Shown one piece after another: positions 1 to 10,732 of a DNA stretch of 64,000 nt. The position numbers and the translations under genes were made by a program. Source of the stretch: Cymodocea nodosa (Eukaryota; Streptophyta; Magnoliopsida; Alismatales; Cymodoceaceae); contig CM072342.1 of NCBI GenBank assembly GCA_036874045.1, forward strand, positions 6,780,501-6,844,500. Reading direction: 5' to 3'. The notes beneath the pieces were generated by a model. The model made no database searches. It saw nothing but the letters and a program-made list of their open reading frames with translations, and had not been told where the DNA came from. Numbering within the stretch: the first letter of the stretch is position 1; the number at the start of each line of letters is the position of its first letter.

Positions 1-59
1 GTGTCACCGAGAAAGTCAAAAAAGTCAAGAATCAAAAAGTCAAAAAGTAAAATTTTAAG

Positions 60-480
60 GTATTTGTACCATTGACAGAAAGCTAGAAAAATTATATAAT
101 TCTTGAAATTTTAATATTATATATTAAATAATATTATCATATTATATAATAAAATAATAATATTAATTAAATAAAAATAATATTTGTGATTTTAATATTA
201 TAAAATAAAAATAAATACTATTAACAATAATTAATATTTTATTATTAATAAAAATAATATTAAAATAATTAATTAAATAAAACAATATTAACAATATATA
301 CTTTAATTATATTAACAATAATAAAATAATATATTATATTAATATACTTTAATTATATTAAAGTATATACAAAGTAATTTTAATTAAAACAATAATATAT
401 TATACTTTAATTATATTAACAATATATACTTTAATTATAATTAATTTTAAATAATAAAATAATTAATTAAATAGATATAA
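60..480. repeat. AT-rich low-complexity tract
   Basis: Almost pure A/T sequence with recurring blocks such as TATACTTTAATTATATTAAC (about 300-440). It looks like degenerate tandem repetition. No coding potential is visible on either strand. From 480 to 1050 I see only unassigned AT-rich intergenic DNA. Confidence 0.7.
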
Positions 481-1050
481 ATCCTATATTGCTTTCTCAA
501 CTTTCAAATGGGAAGAAATCTAAAAGTTTGGAATCTCTGATCTTTTATAAGGTAGAAAAGTTGAGAATTTATTCTTAGCTTTTCTACGTGACACAAACCT
601 TAAAAAATTAAGAAAATTTTCCAACTTTCCAATTTTTAATTTTTTGGATGGCACAAACAGTACCTAAAAAAGAAATTTTGATTTTAAGAAGAAAAAACTC
701 TAATGATCTGATGCCATGTTAAGGGTTTGAAAAGAAAAGATATTCATTCATTACCTTAGATGCAATATATATATGTACATACATATGGTTATATGGATCC
801 ATGAATTCATTTAATTGATCCACATAATATCTAACACCACAAAACCAATGTCAACTAACATGACATTTGGTCTATGATGTGGAAAATATAGTAACAACAT
901 ACATATTAGGGTGCTACACACCAAAGCTTTAAAAGAAACACCTCTAACCATATGTCAATTTTATGTGATTTTCTCATATTAAAAAATCATATTGTATTTT
1001 AATCTAGTTTTATTTTTGTATATTACATCTTATAGTGTTAAGAAATTTAT

Positions 1051-1363
1051 CTAATGCAAGAGCAATCGACGATCCATCATCGTTGATACAAACCAAGGAG
1101 AATCAATAGCACTCATCTGCCAACCAACATCGACGATCCATTTTTCAACAATTGTCATTGTCATTAAAGTTTAGCCTAATTTTGTCTTCAATGTTTGCCT
1201 CACTTGTGTCGATTTAAGTCTTTAAGTATGTTGAGACATCTTGTATTTAGCAAGTTATCCAATAATATCTAGCTTTCCAAACAAGACATTCATTCTTGTC
1301 AAGCTACTCTCCTATTCACAATCACATGTTTCCATTTCCAATCTACGACCACATCATGCATCA
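1051..1363 (+). repeat. 5' LTR of the gypsy element
   Basis: Direct repeat of 3467-3802, sharing long blocks such as CATTGTCATTAAAGT followed by TAGCCTAATTTTGTCTTCAA. It is slightly shorter than the 3' copy, which has an extra segment around 3640-3660. Target-site duplication is not clear. Confidence 0.75.
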
Positions 1364-1380
1364 TCTAGTATCAAAGTATG

Positions 1381-2060
1381 ACAAACCCTATAACTCATAA
1401 AGAGTTTGAGGCTCTATGTCAATCCATGGAGTGGCTTACCACCATGATGGAGCAATAGCAAAGGCACCTATGGTGAAATCCCACCTAATCCTCCATTTGA
1501 ATCAGAAGATGATTCTAGCAATGACAATCATGTGTCATCTAAGGGACAACAACAACACTAATGCCATGGTACCCACAATAGTAGCTATACTTTGCACATA
1601 GAATTACCCACCTTTAATGGCCAACTCAAAATTAAAGATTCCCTCAACTAGATTGCAAAGGTTGAAAGAATCTTTGATTACATAGAAATCAAAGAAAATC
1701 ACAAGGTTAAGTTAGTGGCATGCAAGTTGAAAGGCAGTGCTTCAACATGGTGGGATCAAACTCTTATTCTTCGAGCACACCAACCTAAACCATCAATTTG
1801 TTCACAGCCAAAGATGAAGAAGTTACTTTATCGATGCTTCTTATTGACCAACTATGAACAAATGCTCTTCACTCAACTATAGCAATGCAAGCAAGGATCT
1901 CACTCCATTAGTGAGCATGCCCATGAGTTCTACTGGTTGTCGTCCTACAACAAATTGCACAAGATGGAACCACACATGGTGGCACGATTTATTGGGAGTC
2001 TACGCCTCCCCATCTAAAGATTGTGTATCCCTCCACCAAGCCCTATTGTTGGTGGGCACC
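1381..2060 (+). pseudogene. gypsy gag remnant
   Basis: Translation in shifting frames gives a retrotransposon gag core. It includes ELPTFNGQLKIKDSLN (about 1603-1650) and the hallmark VACKLKGSASTWWDQ (about 1715-1760), then VARFIGSLR (about 1978-2005). Gag binds and packages element RNA into virus-like particles. Stops are present from the first 100 bases and the N-terminus is short. Adjacent to the 5' LTR, as expected for gag. Confidence 0.7.
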
Positions 2061-3430
2061 ATTAACTTGGTTGAGCGAACCAAACAACAACATCAAGCTA
2101 TAGTTATAAATCGAATGCATGCTCGTTGGATAGCCTTTCTCCAACGCTTTGTATTTGTCATCAAACATAAATTAAGCACCTAGAATCAAATAGCTAACCC
2201 ACTTAGTCATCGCTCCTCCCTCTTAGTGACGGTGTGACATGAGATCATTGAACTTGACAACATCAAGAACCACAATAAGGATTATCCAAACTTTGCTAAT
2301 AGCTAACGACATTGTATTCACCATCAACCTGTCAATCACATGATGCTTTACGATGGCTTCCTTTTTTATGAAGATCGCCTTTGAATTCCCCAAAGGTCCC
2401 TCTCTAAGCTTCTTGTTCAAGAGTTACATGGTAGAGGGATGGGAGGCCACTTTGGAAGAGACAAGATCATTGCCCTAATTGAAGAAAGATATTACTAGCC
2501 AAAATTATGTTGCAATGTTACCTAAATCATCCAATGTTGTATGAAGTGCCAAATGGAGAAGGGTTGCTCATAAAAAACAAGCTTGTATTCACCCCTAGCC
2601 ATTCCTACAGGACCATGAATTGACATCTCCATGGATTTTGTCTTGGGATTGTTGTGCACACAACATAGTTGGGACTCCATTTTAGTAGTAATCGATTGTT
2701 TCTCAAAGATGGTGCACTTTGTTCCTTGTAAGTGGACGGCAAATGCTAATTGCATTGCAAATTTGTTCTTTCAAGAAATCGTGTGCTTGCACGACTTGCC
2801 ACAATCTTTAACATTGGATCACAATACGAAATTTTTGTCACACTTTTGGTAGTGCCTATGGAAGTGACTTCAAACCTCTCCATTATAGCACCACTAGTCA
2901 TCCCCAAAAGAATGGGCAAACAAAAGTAAGCAACTTGCTACACGCTCTTACTGGCGACTATCCCAAGCAGTGGGATTTGGTCCTTACATAGGTTGAATTT
3001 GCCTACAATTGCAGTCCCAATCGCTCCACTGGTAAGGCACTATTCATGATCATCTATAGTCGTCGCCCAAAGCACTAGGTCTACCTCACATCACTTCCTA
3101 CTACCCCTACAAATATCGAAGACTTTCTCCAAGACTTGTGTGATCTACAACAAATGGTGCGTCGCACCTTAGAGGACTCCAATAACAACTACAAGACCCA
3201 CATCGACCAACATCATCAACACAAAACCTTCCAATTGGGGGAGCTTGTCATGGTTTACTTATGGAAGGGGCGATTTCCAATAAGGACTTATGGTAAACTT
3301 AAAGATCATAAATATGGGTTGTACAAGATCCTTCACCACATTTACTATAATACCAAGTAGGCATCCCTATCGACTTCAATATTTCACATACTTTCAATGC
3401 AATTGACCTACCATCCACCAAACTAGTCTG
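2060..3430 (+). pseudogene. gypsy RNase H end plus integrase remnant
   Basis: The frame after gag jumps directly to the end of RNase H (RWIAFLQRFVFVIKHK, about 2120-2170). An H2C2 zinc-binding segment follows (HGRGMGGHFGRDK, then CMKCQMEKG). Then comes the integrase core ([10 protein letters not shown], about 2620; [19 protein letters not shown], about 2670-2730; [11 protein letters not shown], about 2818-2850). The C-terminal part has VYLWKGRFP and LKDHKYGLYKIL (about 3255-3335). Integrase would insert cDNA into host DNA; here it is split by stops and shifts. The direct gag-to-RNase H jump marks an internal deletion. Confidence 0.75.
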
Positions 3431-3466
3431 TTAACCAATGGACAAGCTCCATAGAGAAGGGGGCAC

Positions 3467-3802
3467 CTAATGCAGGAGCAACTAATGATCTATTGTCGTT
3501 GACACAAACCAAGGAGAATTAGTGGCACTTGTCCACCAACCAACATTGATAGTCCATTTTTCAATAGTTGTCATTGTCATTAAAGTCTAGCCTAATTTTG
3601 TCTTCAATGCTTCCTTGTGTCAATTCTAGTCTTTAAGTATGTTGGAGTTATGTCTTGTTGAGACATCTTGTATTAAGCAAAGCAACCAAGTTATCCAGTA
3701 ATATCCAACTTTCTAGATGAGACCTTCATTCTCATCAAGCTACCCTCCTGTTCACATTCACAACATATTTCCACTTCCAATCCATGATCGTGTCGTGCAT
3801 CA
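3467..3802 (+). repeat. 3' LTR of the gypsy element
   Basis: Direct repeat of 1051-1363, preceded by the purine-rich tract near 3452-3463. Divergence from the 5' LTR is visible throughout, so the insertion is old. Confidence 0.75.
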
Positions 3803-6800
3803 AATAAGCATATCAATTGATTATTGCATAAAATGATATACTATGTAGGAGAAAAAATAATTTACCAATTTTATATGGCTCTTGGGGTGTTGCCTTATGC
3901 CTAAGCATCCAAGCCTCCCTTGCCTACTATATGACAACCTTTTTTTTCTTCATAACCTTGAGTTATAGTGTTGTCAATAAATAATTATGCAATTAACTTG
4001 TATTTGTTGTGAAACTTATAAACAAGTTTATCCATGACAAGAAAACAATATTATGGTGTGAAGAAGCTCATGATGTAGACAATAAGGTAGTTATCATGAT
4101 AAAGAAACCCATGATCCCACTTCAACACATATTGGTAAATTTATTTGAAGCACATAGGTATTGTTAAGTGCCTAGGCATTGAGGGCAACAAAGCTTAATA
4201 CTTGAGGACCTTGGTGCCTTCATAACGACATGCTATGACTACAATGTCCTCAACAAATCAGTACATTGTTAATTTGATAACTAGCATTTATTGGCACAAA
4301 TACACAATTCCACCCAAAGAAATAATAGAATATGATGATGGGAAGGAGCCTGTGAAGTAGGCAATTATAAAAGACAAACCCAACAAACAAGACTCCAAAC
4401 AATGTAAGGTTTGAGAAGGATCCAATTGTACACAACATTATTTCTATAAATGGAGAGGTTGCTTCCTAGGATTTGAATATGTGACTTGCAAGTAATAATG
4501 GAGAAATTTACTGTTCCACAAAGGCTCACCCTTGCAATGAGGTAATTATATTTAAACAAAATAATATCTTAAAATATAACATCATGTAATAATATATAGC
4601 CAAATGCAATATCCATCTCATCATTGACTTGGTTTGATGTAATCAATACATAAATGCACCACAAGCATTAGCTAACATTGGGCACCTTGGAAGCCTAAGC
4701 ATCTAGATGATTGCTTAGGTGATGCCTAAGAACCATAAGTAATTAAAAAAACAACAATTTTCCCTTACATATTATACAATTATATGAAAATATTAATTGA
4801 TATATTCATACTAAACTAAAATTAATACAAGAAAATTGTAATATGCAAAAGAAAAGAAAAACTAGAACAAAAATAATGATATATTTAAATTAAAAGAAAA
4901 ATGCAAAAAAAAATAACATATGATTAGGTGTTAAAACACAAAGGCTTCTTATCATGTTGTACGGTGTCAATTTGTGTTATTCTATATGTCATTATTCATG
5001 CATATTGTGATTATAATGTTTGAAAATTTTATGAAAAATTACATATAATACATTTTTAAATCTTTATGCATGTTATTTAAGTTCAAATATGTTTAAATGC
5101 ACAAATTGAACCACATGTTTTATACTTAATATTTGAAAGCATATTTTGGTTATACATTAGATGTTTATTACTTTAGTCTATTTAGATAATTTTTATTATG
5201 TCTAATGTTTAATTATTAATGTGATTTAAGTTATTTGGTTGCAAAGTAAAATCAAAAAGGATGACATAAATGTTTTGGGAATTGAAGGAAAAAGAGAAAT
5301 TGTCAATCATCATCTTCAACACTGTCGACCTCCTCTCTTCCACCAGCAACCACCAACTCTCTTTACTCCAACCACGATCTCCAACCACCTCTCCCTCCTC
5401 AAAAGCACAACTAAGGGCAATCAAAGAACAATCTTTTCGCTCCTCCCAACCCTAATACAAAGAAGACCTCTATGATTGCAACTTAAGTTTCCCACTATCC
5501 TTCCATCTCTGGTGACATCTTTGGTACAAAGAAATGACGTGAAAAAAGCACCCTTGCTGCAAATTCGTGGAGCACCAATTTCAGCTGAACTTCCTCCTCT
5601 CCCTTAAAAAGCTCTCATCTCCAATAACATCCTTAGTGCAAGGCAACAATGTAAAGAAAGCATGCACACTTATAGGAAGAGAAGAACACTATTGTAGCTG
5701 CTCCTTTCTTTCAAAGAATGAATTGCAATTGAAAGTCATTCGATGGGCACTAACATGACATTTCCAGATTCATGTGAAGTCTTCCTACTTCGGTGATGAT
5801 TCTTGGTGGTAACAACTTAAGACTAGCACATGGAGAAGGCTTAGACAACATCTTTAGTGAATTTTAGGTGTTTATTGGCTAAGTTTCAAGTACCAATATA
5901 AGGAAGGAAGGTCATTTATGTTTGTATACGTTCTTGTTGTATTTACATATTGTGATGTTATATGTTTGTATGTGTAACTTTGTACCTCATGTTTATGTGT
6001 GTTCTTACATTAATAGGTTAATTGTTAATGTTAATATCTTTATTTTAATGTTGATGCTTTACATTTCATGTTTAATAAAATTTATATTTGAAAATAGATG
6101 AACCTTGTTAATATTGTGAATATCTACACATAAGTTGTTTGTATATATGACTAACTCAATTAACCATTTTACTTTCATTTCATTTATTCATAGAAATGTA
6201 TGGAAATAAATTTTAATTGTGTACATAATGGTGAATGTATGTATTAGATGTGTTTTAGGTGTAAATAGATAGTGAGGAAGTGTCATAGTTCAATATAAGA
6301 CATAGGCAGTAGTTTCTTCGATGACCTCTGACCAGGTCCGTTGAGTTAAGCCAAGTCCGTTGAGTTATCTAGTAACTCAACAGATTAAGTTCATTGAGAT
6401 ATTTGAGTGAAACTAAATTCATTCAAAAGTCAAGTTTTCAGTAGAGTTTTTGAGAATTTCTTGATGCGATTTTGAATGATTCTTCATATAGATTCATTTT
6501 CTGGTGTTTGTAAAATTTTTTGGAATGATTTTATTAGAGTTTTCAAATTTTGAAATCAAAGATGCAATTACCTTATTTTCTATTCTAGACACTAGATTTT
6601 ATGCTTTAAAGAAGAATGTGTTTTATGAGCTGTACTTAATGAAATCCAATTTTGTAAAAGACAAGAGTTAAATTATTGACTTATCTTTCTAAGATTCTAA
6701 TTTCGTTAGTTTTCACGAAGAATTTAAAGAGATATGATCATTCTTCTGAAAGTACGTAATTCAGTAATCACCCAGACTATTTTGCATTCTCTTAATAAGA

Positions 6801-7810
6801 TAATTGTTAACAACACCTCAAGAAGAGTTTTGCCTTAAAATCACTTTTGTTATTTTGTACCCTGAAAACCCTTTCATCCTTGTATTTTTAGTGAATTTAT
6901 TATCTGGTAGGATGAAAGAAAAATGGTGTAAAGTTGAGCTTAATTTCAGTGATTTTGGGTAAGATAGTTTTAGTGATTCTTATATTTTCTTTGATCTATC
7001 ATTGTATTAATCAAATGATTTGAATTTACTTCACTTCCATTGATGATTTTCACTTGATAAGAATATGCTAAACTATTAAAATGATTAAAATATGTATTTG
7101 GATGACATTGAGTTTTGCTTCATATTTCTTTGAATTTCTCTTAGAAAATCTTAAAAGCTTAGAAACATTTGACTTTACAAGATTTTGAGTTTTACTTTAA
7201 ACAAGTTCCATGTGAATCGACCCATACTTGCATGCTATCTATGATAAGCATCGTACACTTGCAATTATAAATTTTAAAACTGAATTTTTATAATGTACTT
7301 ATCACAAATATCTTGAAACCTATACACATGCCTTGCCTTGACAAGCAATTGATGCCTATGTGGGCAATTGATAAGTATGGCTTGATGAGAAAATGAAAGA
7401 AACAATGACAAAAGAGCATATTAATTTTAGACAACTACACTAGTTAGTTATCCATCCACTCAATCTCCTAGCAAACTCATGTTTTATAATATGTGATCTA
7501 CACGCTAGTTTTAACTAGGATGAATTCTGATCATGGATATGAAAGAAGAACATCCAGATTTATTCCTTGTGTATAATTGTATATTAGTTTCCACTTGAAA
7601 CATTAGCTTTTATCATCAAGCTCAGATATTAGTTTAATCCAACTTAGAAGACATTAACTTTGGCCCAATGTGAACCAACAATGTAAAATAAACAACCAGA
7701 TTTATGAGTACAGAATATGCATTTTCTGCTTATTAGGAGTAAAAACTATAATAAATAGAAAGTAGACAAGGTTGTGATTATGGTAGACTTTTTTCTTCAC
7801 AATAAGTGGT
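3803..7810. other. Intergenic DNA, mostly unassigned
   Basis: No host exon was recognised here. Degenerate copies of a GCCTAAGCAT motif occur near 3896, 4160 and 4690 and may mark an eroded DNA-transposon fragment. Around 6325-6400 the repeated GTCCGTTGAGTTA motif resembles the LTR family at 57.5-64 kb. Short open frames near 5240-5760 lack any recognisable domain. The later exons of the MBD8-like gene would be expected on the minus strand here or beyond the left edge, but I did not find them. Confidence 0.4.
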
Positions 7811-7936
7811 TTGGTCCCAAATTTTGTTAAACAATCCCTACCTATCATAATAAGTGAAAAATTTACCGCTCTAGGGCATGAAAGCTATCAGACGAACATA
7901 CTTGAAGTGGAAATGTGGAAAGGATGGAGAAAATAC

Positions 7937-8841
7937 CTAACGTATCTCCTGCATTGCACCCAAACTCTGCCCTCATTCCTCTTGAGCCCGAGTATAACCT
8001 TCCATCCCTTAGGTAACTCATTCCCCAAAGTCCCCGCATCCACAATCTTCCTCCTCTTCCTCCTGCTCCCCCATTGCCCGCCGAGACCATTCAGAAACTC
8101 CAAGAATTCCTCCTCCGTCGTCAAACCCACAGTCCTCTTGGCAAGCTCGTCCTTGAACAAGCCCTCCTTCTGCGCCAACGCAACCAAATCAACCGGCACG
8201 CCACTGCCATTCATAGTCTCGTCATCCCGGCCTTCCCCTTTCAAGTCAGCGCTCGATCCCACGTCCACTTCCTCCACCCGCTTCTTCTTCCTTCCCCTTT
8301 TCTTCTGCTGACTATTCGGCTTCGCATTGGAATCGGTAGGAATGTGTCCCGGGGTCATTCCAGCAACGTATTGTGGGCTAGGGTTGGAGGTAGAGCTAGG
8401 GTTAGTCGTATGGTTGGAGGACGGAACCGAAACAGTCTCAAGCATTTCGACCCGTCCATTCTTGGCGAAGAGCTGGCGTAGAAACTTCACGATTTGGTCG
8501 TTCTCCTTGCGCCCAGAGTCCTCGGACGAAGCCACCGCGGCAGATGAATCGGGAATAGAAGAAGACGTTGGCGTGGTGGCGATAGAGATGGAACGGGGGC
8601 GACCGCGGCGGCGACCAGTTGAGGGGGTGTTGGAGGGAGTCGATTTGGGAGGGGCGAGGCGGAGGCGGGAGTAGGTCTGCTTGCGGCTCCCGGCGCTCTC
8701 GTTGAAGACGGAGCGGTCGATCTTGGGGATGACGACGTCATCGCCGCAGCGTCGAGAGTCCGTGGAGGAAGGTTCGGAGGAAATGGCGAGGGTGTTGAGC
8801 TCCGCCTGGGTGAGGAGGCGGAGATCGATCACCGGGATCAT
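7937..8841 (-). CDS. MBD8: MBD8-like AT-hook / methyl-CpG-binding protein, first coding exon
   Basis: Nuclear DNA-binding protein of the plant MBD8 type. The 301-codon exon opens with MIPVIDLRLLTQAEL, the family's conserved start. An AT-hook core RGRP sits in GRRRGRPRS (residues 76-84), a second basic patch KKRGRKKKR at 180-188, and a conserved EEEFLEFLNGLGGQWGSRRKRRK block at about 243-265, given here in part. The first half of the MBD, LPKGWKVILGLKR, is at 276-288. The ATG at 8841 is the first in frame after an upstream TGA. The exon ends at AG|GTATTT (7937|7936) in phase 2, where related proteins continue with a serine. GC content is far above the flanks. The rest of the MBD was not found in the window, so this is a partial gene. 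Family assignment is from sequence memory; function in chromatin is inferred. Confidence 0.75.
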
Positions 8842-10573
8842 GTCCACGGTCGCGTTCCGCCGCTTGTCCGTCAGGCTGGCAGTTCAATTAATTAATTAAT
8901 TCTCTTATCTGAAGAAAGAGGACGGCCGTAACGAGGTAAGAAATTCGGTAAAATAGCGAGAAATAAATTTTTATCGCGTCCATCATCAACTGAACAACTG
9001 CGTGATTTTTTTATCTCTTCGAAAAATTACATCTAATCACCTATAACCTTTTTTTTACAATATTGCAACCGGAACATCCGTTCAATCTCTCCGTCTTAAT
9101 GATATTAACGACCATAAAGTTCTTTTATCCTTACGACTGGGAAACTCTTACACAGTTAAAATATCGCATCTTCTCGATTCTGTAATTTTACATTGTTGTG
9201 TATTAAAAGTTACGAAACATTAATTTTTTAGTGTAAAGTTTTATACTAAAACATGTTACTTTTAAAAAATACGATATTTTTTTAACTTAATGCGATTTTT
9301 TTTCAAAAGAAAGTGAATAAATTAACTAAAAAATATTAGCTACGGAACCACAGGTAAGGTAAAATTCATCATGAATTTGAATAAAATAAGGAAAGCCAGA
9401 GAAAAGGTCTAATAAAAGTGATTGTGCTGTAATCTTCAGTATTACTAGAAATTATTAATGTCTACAGTCAAATGTTCTAATTAAAGGAAAGTAAAATCTT
9501 TTAACTAAAAAAAAAGCTCAAATTTTAAGGAAAATACAGCACCCGACAAACAAATGTTTATTATTTTTTAAATTCAAATTACAACGAGAGCAAGTGATAT
9601 GAACGTCTTTTTGTCAAGTTTTCTTTGATGAGTATTTTATCAAGCTAATATATTACAATTCAAAAGAAGCTAGTATTTTAATATTTCATTCTTTTTTACC
9701 ATACCTTAAAACAAATTCATACATATCTACCCATAAAGTATTTGTAGGCTTAAAATAAATTACAAATAAAGTAAAATGTAAAAAATTCTAAATGTAGAAA
9801 TATAATCTAGATCACAATATGATGAATTCATTTATTTATTATCAGTTGATTTTAAAATGAAATATTTTACATTTCTTATCCAAGTTGGCTTGGATTGGCA
9901 TTCTTTTGAAGTAAAAATAAAAATATAAAAAAGATCCATTATTTATTTTCTTGCTACAAAATCATCCAGGGCAAAGTTCCTGGATGTAAATCACAGCCAA
10001 AGAAATGTTGATGTACGTAAAAGAGTGGAGAGCCAATCATCATCATTGCCAACAACATTGAGTCCATCAACATCCAACAAGGAACTCATCAATAATTTGC
10101 AAGAATATTGAATCTTCCTTAAATCCCACATCTTCCTCCACTAGGTTTGTTATTGTTGACCAAAAAAACCAATCTCTGATGCAGAGTAGATAAGAAATTG
10201 GGTATTCACAACAGTCCAGACAAAGAAAGTAATCATCTCACTTCATTGAATATACTACAGATTGTTTCCCCCTTATTGTGGTGATCTTTTTGAAGAATCA
10301 TTTTCTTTGCATGCCTTCATCTTCTGTATCTCCTTGTAATAACCACCTTTGAGATGGAATAACTTTGAACCTACCCTATTACCTTTCCTGACTTGCATAA
10401 TTACAAGCTCTGTGAACACCTTGCGGGTTCAAGGGAATGAGTGATCGCATCCGCCATCGACACTAGTCCTTTATTAGGGCCACTCTTGCTTGAATCTTCA
10501 ACCTTCACAGCTTATCAAGAAATAGAACAAAAACAACAAATAACTATACCATGTGGGAGGTTCTACATTGTAT
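8842..10573. other. Intergenic: MBD8-like promoter side and QUA2 3' flank
   Basis: About 1.7 kb between the start of the MBD8-like exon and the stop codon of the QUA2-like gene, both on the minus strand. It should contain the MBD8-like 5' leader and promoter (near 8842-9300) and the QUA2-like 3' UTR (just below 10573). The sequence is AT-rich and no TATA box or poly(A) signal could be chosen with confidence. No other gene was seen. Confidence 0.4.
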
Positions 10574-10732
10574 TTATTTTTGTAGGTTCCTGAAGAAGGG
10601 CTTTTGGCATATTAGGAGCCTTTTGTCACTTTTGACATCAAGTTTGATGAGGCGGGCATCCCACTTCAACTGTGCTGATATGTGTCTGGCAGACTCAATC
10701 AGGCGAGCTGTATCTTGTAAAATCACCCAACC
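10574..10732 (-). CDS. QUA2: QUA2-like exon 8 (C-terminus)
   Basis: 159 nt, residues 614-665 and the stop. It reads GWVILQDTARLIE, then AQLKWDARLI and RLLICQKPFF, ending NLQK with TAA at 10576-10574. Acceptor AATGCAG|GG in phase 0. The intron before it is 854 nt. Confidence 0.87.
   Translation of the reverse strand, partial: GWVILQDTARLIESARHISAQLKWDARLIKLDVKSDKRLLICQKPFFRNLQK

Larger units (their letters stand above)
1051..3802 (+). mobile_element. Deleted Ty3/gypsy element with two LTRs
   Basis: Two direct copies of the same sequence bound this element (about 1051-1363 and 3467-3802). Both open with CTAATGCA(A/G)GAGCAA and end in GTGCATCA or ATGCATCA. A primer-binding-like TAGTATCAAAGT follows the first copy, and a purine tract (AGAGAAGGGGG) precedes the second. 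Internally there is a gag core, then the end of RNase H, then integrase. Protease and reverse transcriptase are missing, so 2.75 kb remains of an element normally about twice that size. Stops and frameshifts break every domain. The order RNase H then integrase and the integrase sequence fit the gypsy superfamily, probably a chromovirus-like lineage (inference). It would be non-autonomous. Confidence 0.8.

Noticed and set aside
5239..5758. Short plus-strand ORFs possibly forming a gene
   Set aside because: Three overlapping frames, no domain, no plausible splice pattern, low-complexity composition.
8074..8899. Long plus-strand open frames opposite the MBD8-like exon
   Set aside because: They are complementary shadows of a GC-rich exon, and their products show no domain.
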